DNA of 64,000 bases from Pandoraea pnomenusa (GTDB lineage: Bacteria > Pseudomonadota > Gammaproteobacteria > Burkholderiales > Burkholderiaceae), in assembly GCF_000767615.3 (NCBI RefSeq), contig NZ_CP009553.3, forward strand, positions 2,480,001 through 2,544,000, given 5' to 3'. The notes beneath the pieces were generated by a model. It ran no database searches. It had not been told where the DNA came from and saw only the letters and a program-made list of their open reading frames with translations. Each line of letters opens with the position of its first letter. The stretch's first letter is position 1. Shown in pieces: positions 46,907-55,679 of this stretch. Both the position numbers and the translations under genes were made by a program.

Positions 46907-47869
46907 TCAGGCGGCGTTTGCCGGGGCGGACGTTTGCGCGCCGAATGCGGCGTCGATCGCGGCCACGGCATCCACCAACTGTTGCGCGAGCGCCGGTGAC
47001 GCATTCGCCATCGGCGCTCGCAGCACGTCTTCCAACAACCCTTCGCGCGCCAGCCACGCCTTGAGCGGGGCGGGATTGGCGTCGGCGAAGAGCAGCCTTA
47101 CCACCGGCATGAGCGCGTGAAACAGCACGCGTGCCACATCGAGCTGTTGCGCGCGCACGGCGCGGTAGAGCGCGGCGAAGTGAGCCGGGCGGCAATGCGC
47201 CGACGCAATGATCGCGCCGTGGCCACCCATGGCGAGTGTCGAGAGCAACTGGTGGTCCTCGCCGGCCAGCACCGACAGACGGCCATCGGCGATGAGCGCC
47301 TGCGTGGTGTGCGCATTGCCGCCGCAATCCTTGATCCCCTGGATGTTGTCATGGCCGGCAAGGGTGAGCAGCGTGTCGAGCGTGAGCGTTGCGCCGGTGC
47401 GGTAGGGAATGTCGTAAAGCACCAGCGGCGCGCGCGACCGGTCGGCCAGGGCGTGGAACCAGTCGAGCAGGCCCGCCTGCGACGGCCGGATGTAGTACGG
47501 TGCCGGGCTCAGCACACCGCACAGCGGCAGACCGTTGAGAGCGTCGAGTCGCGCCAGCGTGTGGCCGAGATGGTTGCCGGCGAGCCCGGCGATCACCGGC
47601 AGCGAGCCGGCTTCGCACAGCACGGTGTCGAATACGGCGAGTTGCTCGGCATCGTCGAGCGCGGCGGCCTCGCCCGTGGTACCGCAGATGACGAGACCGG
47701 CGATGCCGGAGTGGCGATAGTGCGCCACCAGCCGCCGCAGGGCGGCGTGATCGACGGCGGTATCGGCTCCATCACGCCGCAATGGCGTGACAAGTGGCAG
47801 CCAGATGCCGCGCAATGTCGACGATGTGGCCGAAGCCGTGGACGCGAGGTGAGGCTGTGCGACGTGCAT
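46907..47869 (-). CDS. DapA/NanA-family aldolase (dihydrodipicolinate synthase-like)
   Basis: 320 residues. A TIM-barrel class I aldolase with the Schiff-base Lys in NIQGIKDCGGN (near 185) and the Tyr/Arg pair in LYDIPYRTGATL (near 158), plus the GTTGEA motif that binds pyruvate carboxylate. All DapA catalytic elements are present. It is probably a paralogue of the housekeeping dapA, since no lysine or peptidoglycan gene is nearby. N-acetylneuraminate lyase, KDG aldolase or a hydroxyproline-pathway enzyme are alternatives. It is convergent with the chemoreceptor gene, 16 bases apart, and has a long leader upstream. Confidence 0.82.
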   Translation of the reverse strand: MHVAQPHLASTASATSSTLRGIWLPLVTPLRRDGADTAVDHAALRRLVAHYRHSGIAGLVICGTTGEAAALDDAEQLAVFDTVLCEAGSLPVIAGLAGNHLGHTLARLDALNGLPLCGVLSPAPYYIRPSQAGLLDWFHALADRSRAPLVLYDIPYRTGATLTLDTLLTLAGHDNIQGIKDCGGNAHTTQALIADGRLSVLAGEDHQLLSTLAMGGHGAIIASAHCRPAHFAALYRAVRAQQLDVARVLFHALMPVVRLLFADANPAPLKAWLAREGLLEDVLRAPMANASPALAQQLVDAVAAIDAAFGAQTSAPANAA

Positions 47870-48218
47870 GAATGTCTCCCAGGACGCAACGCGCGGCTAA
47901 GCGAGCCGCGAACGCGTGATGACCCTTACGGAAACCGCGCAGCAGGGCGACGAGGAGTTCAGATACGCGGGGAGTGCGAGGCAGGCGCGCGCAGGGCGCT
48001 GTGCGGGACTGCCGGGTCCACGTGGCTGTTCCGTCGCTCAACTGACGGAACAGCACGCTCCGGTCAGTTGAGCGACTGTTTTTTGCTTTTGACGAACGCA
48101 CCCGGCTGACCCATCGGGACAGCGTGCAAGGCTTGCGGGAAGCAAAGGCGCGAATTTGTCATGCAGCGACTCTATCCGCTTTGCGCGTGTCACGTCAAGC
48201 GCGTCGACCTGTGGCGTG
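47870..48218. other. 349-bp intergenic region with competing hairpins
   Basis: Lies between the end of a sigma54 activator gene and the start of the dapA-like gene, both on the minus strand. Its main content is the overlapping hairpin pair listed separately. I see no ORF or tRNA in it. Confidence 0.6.
48025..48084 (+). terminator. attenuator-like pair of mutually exclusive hairpins with T6 tract
   Basis: On the plus strand a 14-bp perfect stem, GTCGCTCAACTGAC (48033-48046) with GTCAGTTGAGCGAC (48063-48076), is followed by TG and six T (48079-48084): a good intrinsic terminator. The left arm also pairs in a second 11-bp hairpin, GCTGTTCCGTC (48025-48035) with GACGGAACAGC (48044-48054). The two cannot form together. 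This is the logic of an attenuator or riboswitch, but no plus-strand gene follows, so it may end a small RNA. Read on the minus strand it would lie in the dapA-like leader, without a T-run. Confidence 0.6.
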
Positions 48219-49172
48219 TCACCGTTGGCCCATCGCGGCCAGGCGGTTGTAAAGCGTCTTGAGGCTCACGCCGAGCGAGCGGGCGGCGCCCGGTTTGTCG
48301 CCGGCGTGATGGGCGAGCGATGCGGCGATGAAGTGCTGTTGTGCGTCGGCCAGCTTGATTTCGCGGGGTAACGCCACGGTGCCGTCGAGTACCGCGGGGA
48401 TGGCGGGCGAGACCGGATCGGTCGCGACTTGCAGCACGTCGTCCGCGAGAATGAACGCGCGCTCGATCGCGTGGTGCAGTTCTCTCACGTTGCCCGGCCA
48501 GTGGTGTTGTCCGAGCCGACGCATTGATTGCGGCGAGAGCGTTTTGGCCGTGCGGGCACGCGCGTTGAGGGTACGCAAATGCGCTCTGGCCAGCGCGTCC
48601 ACGTCGGCTTCCCGATGCCGAAGCGCGGGCACGTGCAGCACGAACGCCGCAAGACGGTACAGCAGGTCGTCGCGAAGCCCCTTGTTGCGCAATGCGTGCA
48701 GCACGTCGTGGCGTGTGGCTGCGATGACACGCACGTCGACGGGGATGGGGTCACTGCCCCCGACTCGCACGATGACGCCCGACTCGAGTGCCCGCAACAA
48801 TTTGACTTGCATGGCAGGCGGCATATCGCCGATCTCGTCGAGAAAGAGCGTGCCCCGATGCGCGGCTTCGAAGACCCCGCGCCGACGCTGCGTCGCACCC
48901 GTAAAGCTGCCGCGCTCGTGACCGAACCATTGGGACTCCGCAAGATCGGCGGGCATGGCACCACACGGCACGGCAATGAACGGCCCGTCACGGCGATCGC
49001 TGGCCGCATGCATGGCGCGCGCGGCCAGTTCCTTGCCGCTGCCGCTCTCGCCGAGAATCAGCACGCTCAACGACGTTCGCGCGACCCGATCGATCTGTGC
49101 ACGTAGCGCACGTATCGCCTCGGAGTCGCCGAGCAGTGCCGCCGTGGCCGCGTGGGTAGGCTGAGGTGTCAT
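48219..49172 (-). CDS. sigma54-dependent activator lacking an input domain
   Basis: 317 residues from MTPQPTHAATAAL (49172). The AAA+ domain is complete: Walker A ILGESGSGKELAAR near 42, ERGSFTGATQRRRG near 86 (the sigma54-contact loop as GSFTGA rather than GAFTGA), Walker B GTLFLDEIGDMPP near 107, and a C-terminal Fis-type HTH ending GAARSLGVSLKTLYNRLA. The frame is open to 49301, but those residues lack any sensory domain. It may be constitutively active or regulated by a partner. It is divergent from a second activator at 49339, which has the same GSFTGA variant. Confidence 0.87.
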   Translation of the reverse strand: MTPQPTHAATAALLGDSEAIRALRAQIDRVARTSLSVLILGESGSGKELAARAMHAASDRRDGPFIAVPCGAMPADLAESQWFGHERGSFTGATQRRRGVFEAAHRGTLFLDEIGDMPPAMQVKLLRALESGVIVRVGGSDPIPVDVRVIAATRHDVLHALRNKGLRDDLLYRLAAFVLHVPALRHREADVDALARAHLRTLNARARTAKTLSPQSMRRLGQHHWPGNVRELHHAIERAFILADDVLQVATDPVSPAIPAVLDGTVALPREIKLADAQQHFIAASLAHHAGDKPGAARSLGVSLKTLYNRLAAMGQR

Positions 49173-49338
49173 TCCTGTGTGACGTGAAGTGCGCCGCGAA
49201 TATCCCGCACGCTTTCGAAATCGACATTGAAATTTTGTAGTCGGATCGCGTGCCGCATAGGAAGTTTCGATGGCGATATGCCGAACGGCATCGCGGATCA
49301 CGCAGTCGAACAGCCATCTGCCGCCCTACGGAGGAGCC

Positions 49339-50757
49339 ATGTCAGTCGATTCCGACGCGTTGCGACAAGCTGCCTGCCGGTCGCCGATTTTGCTGGTCGG
49401 GCCCGACAAGGTGACGCGCGACACGTTGTACGCCATCTGTCCATCCACCATGCCGCCACCCACGTGGGCGGGCACGCTCGCCGACGCGGATGCGTGCCTT
49501 GCCCGGACGTTGCCGTCACTGGTGATGACCGGTCTGGAGATGCCCGACGGCAGTGGCTTCGATGTGCTCGACGGATGGGCGCACCGCCGCGATCTCGATG
49601 TCGTGATGTGCACGGCGCGTCCGCAGTGGGAGAGCGCGGTGCAAGCGCTGCGGCGCGGCGCGCGCGATTACCTCGTATTGCCTGAAGACCGCGATCGCGC
49701 GGGCGAATGGATGGTGAGGGCGTCCGAACCCGTCCCTGGGCGGGATCGTGTTCGCGCTACCGCCGGGAAGACATGGAGCTACACGGATCGCACCGACTCG
49801 ACCGATCACCCAACAGCTTTGGGGCGCATGCTTGGCAAGTCCGATGCGATGCGCCGGGTCTTCGATGCCCTCGCGCGTGTCGCGCCGACCGACGCCGCGG
49901 TCTTGCTCACCGGCGAATCGGGCACCGGCAAGGAACTGGCCGCGCGTGCCGTGCACGATCTCAGCGAGCGGCGCGACCGCCCATTTCTGGCAGTCAACTG
50001 CGGGGCGATCGCGCCAAACCTCGTGGAGAGCGAGGTCTTCGGTCACGATCGCGGCAGCTTTACCGGCGCTGAACGTCGGCACCAGGGACTTTTCGAACGC
50101 GCCGATGGCGGCACCCTGTTTCTCGACGAAGTCGCCGAAATGCCGCTCGCCTCGCAGGTCAACCTGCTTCGCGTGCTCGAGACGGGCAGGCTCACACGTC
50201 TTGGCGGCACACAGGAGATCGCCGTGGACGTGCGCATCGTCGCCGCGACCAACGTCCGCCCGGATGAGGCCATGCAGGCGGGCAAGCTGCGCCCCGACCT
50301 CTACCATCGGCTGAACGTGTTTCCGGTTACCCTGCCGCCACTTCGCGAGCGGGGCAGCGACATTGCGTTGCTGGCGCAGGCGATGCTCGACGAGGCCGGC
50401 GACCGCGATGGCGTGCGCATGCACTTCACGCCGCGCGCGCTGGCGGCGCTGTCGCAGCATGATTGGCCGGGCAATGTTCGTGAACTGCGCAACTTCGTCC
50501 AGCGTGTGCGCATTCTCACCGCCACCCCTGAAATCGACACGCTGCCGCCGCCGATCCTGGCGGAGATTGCCGCATTTCCCGTACGCGACCAACTGACGCA
50601 CATCGCGCTCGACGCGCCGCTGGCCGAGCTCGACCGCCAAGTCATTCTCGGGGCGCTGGCGCAATGTGGGGGTGTAAAGGCGCGCGCGGCGCGTCAACTC
50701 GGCATCAGCCTGAAGACGCTGTACGCGCGCCTTGCCCAGCTACGCACGACGACATGA
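49339..50757 (+). CDS. sigma54-dependent activator with degenerate receiver domain
   Basis: 472 residues: receiver-like N-terminus (about 16-125), AAA+ domain (about 160-395) and Fis HTH (ending RQLGISLKTLYARLAQL). The receiver lacks the residues needed for phosphorylation. The acidic pocket reads LLVGPDKVTR instead of VDDD, the phosphoacceptor site reads LVMTGLEMPDG (Gly where Asp is expected), and the conserved Lys of the last loop is missing (VLPED). Walker A LTGESGTGKELAAR and Walker B TLFLDEVAEMP are intact; the loop is GSFTGA. GGAGGAG precedes the ATG. No sensor kinase is adjacent. It probably works by phosphorylation-independent control. Confidence 0.87.
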   Translation: MSVDSDALRQAACRSPILLVGPDKVTRDTLYAICPSTMPPPTWAGTLADADACLARTLPSLVMTGLEMPDGSGFDVLDGWAHRRDLDVVMCTARPQWESAVQALRRGARDYLVLPEDRDRAGEWMVRASEPVPGRDRVRATAGKTWSYTDRTDSTDHPTALGRMLGKSDAMRRVFDALARVAPTDAAVLLTGESGTGKELAARAVHDLSERRDRPFLAVNCGAIAPNLVESEVFGHDRGSFTGAERRHQGLFERADGGTLFLDEVAEMPLASQVNLLRVLETGRLTRLGGTQEIAVDVRIVAATNVRPDEAMQAGKLRPDLYHRLNVFPVTLPPLRERGSDIALLAQAMLDEAGDRDGVRMHFTPRALAALSQHDWPGNVRELRNFVQRVRILTATPEIDTLPPPILAEIAAFPVRDQLTHIALDAPLAELDRQVILGALAQCGGVKARAARQLGISLKTLYARLAQLRTTT

Positions 50758-50844
50758 ATCACGCACCCTGCACGTCGTGTCGACGCGCGAATCGCGGCGT
50801 GACGTGACAAGGGGATAGACCAATGTGCTCATCCGGGAGGAACC

Positions 50845-51501
50845 ATGAAATCGCTGCATCGTTCACGACAGGAGGTCAGCCGTATGCGCGCCGCAGGCGC
50901 GTCGTTCGCAGGCGTTGCCCTCATGGCGAGTGCGCTCGCCGTGGCGCAGGAGCTGCCCAAGGGGGTGCCGGCGCAGGACGGCGGCACCGATCAGGCCGGA
51001 CTGACGGCGGGGCAGGAAGTCACGCATGGCAAATCGGCCGCGACCCGCACGGCGCAACCGACGGCAGGTCTGGACGTCGAGTTCGTCGACAAGGCGCAGA
51101 AGGCGGGAAAATCGGAGGTGCAGGCCAGTCAGGTTGCCGTGCGGCGATCCGCGAACCCGGCCGTCAAGCGCTTCGCTCAACAGATGGTCTCGGATCACAG
51201 CAAGACCAACGAGGCACTGCGCCGGTTGGGCGCGAAGAAAGGCGTGAGCGTTCCCAACGACGCTGCCGTCGACCCGGACATCGAAGCGCTCAAGCGCAAG
51301 ACGGGACGCGAGTTCGACGTCGCCTACATGGCGCTGGCCGGACCCGATGCGCACGAGCGGGCCGTCACGCTCTTCCAGTCGGAAGCGGAGAAGGGGCGAG
51401 ACCCCGACTTGCGCGCCTTCGCGCAGCAAACCCTGCCGACACTGCGTCATCACTTGAGCGAGGCGCGCGAAGTGTCCGCCAAGGTCGAGATGGGGAAGTA
51501 A
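50845..51501 (+). CDS. DUF4142-domain exported protein
   Basis: 218 residues. The N-terminal region (RMRAAGASFAGVALMASALAVA) is a signal peptide with cleavage near AVAQE. The DUF4142 domain follows (about 75-215): FVDKAQKAGKSEVQASQVAV, FAQQMVSDHSKTNEAL and a final LPTLRHHLSEARE. DUF4142 proteins are predicted four-helix bundles, mostly periplasmic, of unknown function. GGGAGGAA before the ATG is strong. The next gene starts on the base after its stop codon, so the two are coupled. Confidence 0.85.
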   Translation: MKSLHRSRQEVSRMRAAGASFAGVALMASALAVAQELPKGVPAQDGGTDQAGLTAGQEVTHGKSAATRTAQPTAGLDVEFVDKAQKAGKSEVQASQVAVRRSANPAVKRFAQQMVSDHSKTNEALRRLGAKKGVSVPNDAAVDPDIEALKRKTGREFDVAYMALAGPDAHERAVTLFQSEAEKGRDPDLRAFAQQTLPTLRHHLSEAREVSAKVEMGK

Positions 51502-54500
51502 GTGCAGGACTCACGAACGTATGGGCCCTCGGGTGGGGCGCCCGACGAGCAGGCACTGCTGCGTGAGGGCCGCAACTGCTGGCGCATCGCGCCGGCGTCC
51601 CGCATGCGCATGCTGGTCGATGGCGAGGCCTATTTCAGCGCGCTGCGCGACGCGCTGCGCGCGGCGCGTCACACCGTGTTCATTCTCGGGTGGGACATCG
51701 ACAGCCGGATGCAACTCACGCCGAACGGGCCGGACGACGGCTTCCCGTCGGGCTTGCGGGACTTCCTCGACGCGCTGGTGCGACGCCGCAAGGGGCTGCA
51801 CATCTACGGTCTGAGCTGGGACTTCGCCATGCTGTATGCGCTCGAGCGCGAGTGGCTGCCGTCGGTCAAGCTCGACTGGCAGACGCACCGCCGGCTGAGC
51901 TTTCGCCTCGACGGCAATCATCCGACGGGGGCCTCGCACCATCAGAAGATCGTTGTCATCGATCAACGGCTCGCCTTCGTCGGTGGGCTCGACCTCACCC
52001 GTTGTCGCTGGGATACATCGCGGCATGCGCCGGACGAACCGGGGCGACGCGATCCGTCCGGCCTCGCGTATCCGCCGTTCCACGACGTTCACGCCATGGT
52101 GGACGGACCGGCCGCGCAGGCGCTCGCGACACTCGCGGAAGATCGCTGGCATCGCGCGACGGGCATCCACGTCGACCTGCGCCTCAGGGACGCGCGCGAC
52201 GCGCCTTACGCGCCGCTCGATCCATGGCCGGCCAGCGTGGCGCCGGATCTGACCGATGTTGAGGTCGCGATCTCGCGCACGGCGCCGGCCTTTGACGGGC
52301 GACCCGCAGTCCAGGAAATCCAGGCACTGTATCTCGATGCGATCGCCAGCGCCCGCCACCGTCTCTACTTCGAGAACCAGTATTTCACCGCGACCCCGAT
52401 CGGCGATGCACTCAGCGCGCGACTGGCGACGCCCGGGTGCCCCGACATCGCCGTGGTGTCGCGGCGCGCGGAGACGGGGTGGTTGCAGGAGCAGAGCATG
52501 GGGGTGCTGCGTGCACGCCTGTACCGGCGGCTGCGCGAGGCCGACCCCACCGGACGTTTCCGCCTGTATTGCCCCGAGGTGCCGGGCATCGCCCCGGCTT
52601 GCGTGAACGTGCACAGCAAGGTGATGGTGGTCGACGACGCGCTGCTCGTCATCGGTTCGGCGAATCTCAACAACCGTTCCATGGCGCTCGATACGGAGTG
52701 CAATCTGGCGGTGGCCGCGAACGGGGACGCACGCATTGCCGCCGGCATTGCCCGCGCCCGCGATCGATTGCTGGCCGAACACCTCGATGTGCCGGTGTCA
52801 TCGGTGTCACTCGCGTTGTCGCGCGATAAAGGGCTGCATGCGGCGATCGAGGTCCTGCATCGCCCCGGCATGCGCACGCTCGAGGCCTTCGAGCCCGAAC
52901 TGAGCGAGGCCGACGATGCTGCGTCGCCCGGCCCGGTCGTGCTGGATCCGACGGAGCCCATCGACTTCGAGAACGTGATGGGCACGGTCATCGCCACGCG
53001 GGCGCGCCCACGGCTCATCGGACGCATTACGGCGCAGGTCGTGCTGCTGCTCGTGCTCGCCGGGCTCGCGCTCGCCTGGCGTTACACGCCGCTGCGCGAG
53101 TGGGCCGACGTGCGTCGCGTGCTTGGTATCGTCGAGCACATTCATCGCATGCCGTTTGCGCCGCTCGTCATGATGGCGGTCTATCTCGGGGGCGCGCTCA
53201 TCATGGTGCCGGTGACGGTGCTGATCGTTGTGACGGTCATTGTCTTCGGACCCGTCATGGGGGCGGTTTACGCCTTGATGGGGACGGCCGTGGGGACGGT
53301 CGCCGGCTACGGGGTCGGACGCGTGGCGGGGCGAGACGCCGTGCGGCGTCTGGGCGGACGTCGCCTGAATGCCCTTAGCCGGCAGATCGGCAATCACGGA
53401 TTGCTGGCCATGGTCGTGCTGCGCCTGATGCCGCTGGCGCCGTTCACGCTGGTCAATCTTGTCGTCGGAGCATCACGTATTCGCTTGCGGGATTGTTTGC
53501 TGGGCACGCTGATCGGCATGTCGCCGGGGATACTCGTGGCCGCCGCGCTGGTCGATCGCGTCGCGGCCCTCGCGCAGCGACCCAGCGGGTTTACCGCGGC
53601 GCTCCTGGCCGCGGTGCTGGTGTTGCCCGGCATCGGCGTCGTCGTGCTTCGGCGACGCATGGGAGGTGCTGGCGACGATGACGGCGCAGCCACCCGCGCC
53701 GGTGCGCGCCATGCGACGGATACGATGCGCGCGCCGGTTCGATGCGATGCCCGTCCGGAGGCGGTGAGTCGTGAGCTCACGCTTGCCAGCTACAACGTGC
53801 ATGGCGGCGTCGGCACGGACGGTCGCCACGCGCCGGAACGCGTGGCTGGCGTGCTCGGCGAGATCGACGCCGATATCGTGGCCTTGCAGGAAGTGGAAGC
53901 GAGCGCCACGGGCGTAGGCATGCTGGCCCAATTGGCCGAAGGCCGTGGCATGCATGTGATTCCCGGACCGACGCTCACGCGTGCGGGAATGGATTTCGGC
54001 AACGCCATCGTGACGCGCCTGGCGCCCGTGGCGGTGCGGCACATCGACCTGAGCGTGCCGGGGCGCGAGCCGCGTGGTGCGATCGACGCGACACTGGCGT
54101 GGCATGACGCGCAGGGTCGCGAGATGCAATTGCGGGTCATCGCCACGCATCTGGGACTGCACCCGGGCGAGCGTCGCGAGCAGGTGCGTCGTCTGCTCGA
54201 GTGCCTGGCGAATCAGCCGCGCACCGCGACCGTATTGCTGGGCGACGTGAACGAGTGGTTTCTCTGGGGACGACCGCTGCGCTGGCTACACCGGTATTTC
54301 GAGCGCGCGCCACACGTGGCCACATTCCCGTCGCGTTGGCCGTTGCTTGCGCTGGACCGGATATGGACGTCGCCGCGCGCCCATCTGCGCACGGTACGAC
54401 GCCACGCGTCGCCGCTCGCCCGGCGCGCTTCCGATCATTTGCCGATGGTCGCCACGCTGCGCACGACGGCGCCGCGTGGGAGCGTGGTTCACGCGCGAGC

Positions 54501-54585
54501 CGATGCCTGTGCATGGTCGGATCCTGCGACCGCCATGTCCGACGACGCCTTCGTGCGTGTCTGCCGAGACTGCGCCCGCCGGTGA
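51502..54585 (+). CDS. phospholipase D / VTT (DedA-like) / EEP nuclease-fold triple fusion
   Basis: 1027 residues from a GTG that follows the DUF4142 stop directly, with GGGGAAG upstream. Three domains. (1) About 1-480: two PLD HKD motifs, HHQKIVVIDQRLAFVGG near 145 and HSKVMVVDDALLVIGSANLN near 371, typical of cardiolipin synthase-like transferases. (2) About 505-715: a membrane VTT/SNARE-associated DedA-type domain with MVPVTVLIVVTVIVFGPVMG and RLMPLAPFTLVNLVVGAS. (3) About 755-1005: an endonuclease/exonuclease/phosphatase domain, ASYNVHGGVGTDG, ALQEVE, LLGDVNEW and a final RRASDHLPMVATL. The combination suggests a membrane-bound phospholipid-modifying enzyme. Its product is unknown. Confidence 0.88.
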   Translation: MQDSRTYGPSGGAPDEQALLREGRNCWRIAPASRMRMLVDGEAYFSALRDALRAARHTVFILGWDIDSRMQLTPNGPDDGFPSGLRDFLDALVRRRKGLHIYGLSWDFAMLYALEREWLPSVKLDWQTHRRLSFRLDGNHPTGASHHQKIVVIDQRLAFVGGLDLTRCRWDTSRHAPDEPGRRDPSGLAYPPFHDVHAMVDGPAAQALATLAEDRWHRATGIHVDLRLRDARDAPYAPLDPWPASVAPDLTDVEVAISRTAPAFDGRPAVQEIQALYLDAIASARHRLYFENQYFTATPIGDALSARLATPGCPDIAVVSRRAETGWLQEQSMGVLRARLYRRLREADPTGRFRLYCPEVPGIAPACVNVHSKVMVVDDALLVIGSANLNNRSMALDTECNLAVAANGDARIAAGIARARDRLLAEHLDVPVSSVSLALSRDKGLHAAIEVLHRPGMRTLEAFEPELSEADDAASPGPVVLDPTEPIDFENVMGTVIATRARPRLIGRITAQVVLLLVLAGLALAWRYTPLREWADVRRVLGIVEHIHRMPFAPLVMMAVYLGGALIMVPVTVLIVVTVIVFGPVMGAVYALMGTAVGTVAGYGVGRVAGRDAVRRLGGRRLNALSRQIGNHGLLAMVVLRLMPLAPFTLVNLVVGASRIRLRDCLLGTLIGMSPGILVAAALVDRVAALAQRPSGFTAALLAAVLVLPGIGVVVLRRRMGGAGDDDGAATRAGARHATDTMRAPVRCDARPEAVSRELTLASYNVHGGVGTDGRHAPERVAGVLGEIDADIVALQEVEASATGVGMLAQLAEGRGMHVIPGPTLTRAGMDFGNAIVTRLAPVAVRHIDLSVPGREPRGAIDATLAWHDAQGREMQLRVIATHLGLHPGERREQVRRLLECLANQPRTATVLLGDVNEWFLWGRPLRWLHRYFERAPHVATFPSRWPLLALDRIWTSPRAHLRTVRRHASPLARRASDHLPMVATLRTTAPRGSVVHARADACAWSDPATAMSDDAFVRVCRDCARR

Positions 54586-54609
54586 CGTCTCGTACGGCAG
54601 GACACCGCG

Positions 54610-55080
54610 TCAGACGGCCACGGCACGCTCCAGCGCGGCAATGTCGATCTTGCGCATCGTCATCATGGCCTCCATGGCCCGTCGTGCCAGGGATGTGTCC
54701 GAATGCGTCACGAGATCGAGCAGTCGCTGTGGTGTGATCTGCCAGGAGAAGCCCCACCGATCCTTGCACCAGCCGCACGCCGATTCGGTACCGCCGTTGC
54801 CGACGATGGCATTCCAGTAGCGGTCGGTATCTTCCTGGGTTTGCGTGAGCACCATGAAGCTCACGGCTTCGTTCGGCGTGAACTCCGGACCGCCATTCAG
54901 GCCGACGAAGTGCTGGCCGAGCACCGTGAATTCCACCGTCAGCTCCTCGCCCTTGCCGACACCGGGGATCGGCGAGCGGTGACCGGCGTCGACATGGCTG
55001 TCGGGAAAAGTGGCGGCGTAGAATTCGGCCGCTTCGCGCGCGTCGCCGTTGAACCAAACACACGTGACGAGCTTCGTCAT
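54610..55080 (-). CDS. VOC-family (PhnB/glyoxalase-like) protein
   Basis: 156 residues starting MTKLVTCVWFNGDAREAAEFYAA, with GAGGAGA ideally placed before the ATG. The beta-alpha-beta-beta-beta VOC pattern and the LGQHFVGLNGGPEFTPNEAVSF stretch match the PhnB-like group formerly annotated as 3-demethylubiquinone-9 3-methyltransferase. The tail (ARRAMEAMMTMRKIDIAAL) is characteristic of that group. Function is unproven. The convergent PLD/VTT/EEP gene ends 24 bases away. Confidence 0.85.
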   Translation of the reverse strand: MTKLVTCVWFNGDAREAAEFYAATFPDSHVDAGHRSPIPGVGKGEELTVEFTVLGQHFVGLNGGPEFTPNEAVSFMVLTQTQEDTDRYWNAIVGNGGTESACGWCKDRWGFSWQITPQRLLDLVTHSDTSLARRAMEAMMTMRKIDIAALERAVAV

Positions 55081-55679
55081 GTCAGTCTCCTCTGATGCGC
55101 CGCTCGCACGAGCGGCAGGCCCGCAATATCGATCTTCCCGCCTCCATCCTAGTCGACCCGCGCAGGATCGGGTAGGACGCCATGCCATCGGTGTCGAAAA
55201 CGGGATTGCCGCTGTTCGCGACGCGCGTGGCGCGGCGACGCTATGGAGCCGTGCCAACGCCTGATCGTGCGTCGTCGTCCTGAGCGTCAGGTATTGGAAT
55301 TTCCCCGGACGGTCGCATTGTGGCGGTGATACGTCTGAGTGGAAGCCAGAAAATGTTTTAATTCGCAATCCAATGGATTTATCGAAAACATGTGAATCAA
55401 TGTTGAATCAAAAGCGCATATTTCTTCGCGCGGGCACAGGTCTCGGGGCCCGTGGTACGGTCGCCACGGGGCGAATCTTTGTGATTGCCAATTTGAATCG
55501 CTCAAGTGACAATCGGCGTCATCACCCGAATTCGATTTCGGGATTCGGGCGAATCCGAGCATAAAACAACCGATTTCTTGAGCAACACGGGCCGGGGCGG
55601 ATAGGCAACATATTGCTGTAATGTGCACATATTGGAATCGCCGGGAGATCGGCGAGCGCTTCGTGTCCGTTCGAAATGA
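55081..55679. other. 599-bp AT-richer intergenic region before the GGDEF gene
   Basis: GC content falls visibly below that of the flanking genes between about 55290 and 55660. It contains small dyads (CCCGAAT/ATTCGGG around 55540), two copies of ACATATTG near 55610 and 55638, and short frames on both strands without coding character. A long leader or several promoters for the GGDEF gene are likely. I see no tRNA, IS end or riboswitch that I can name. Confidence 0.45.
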
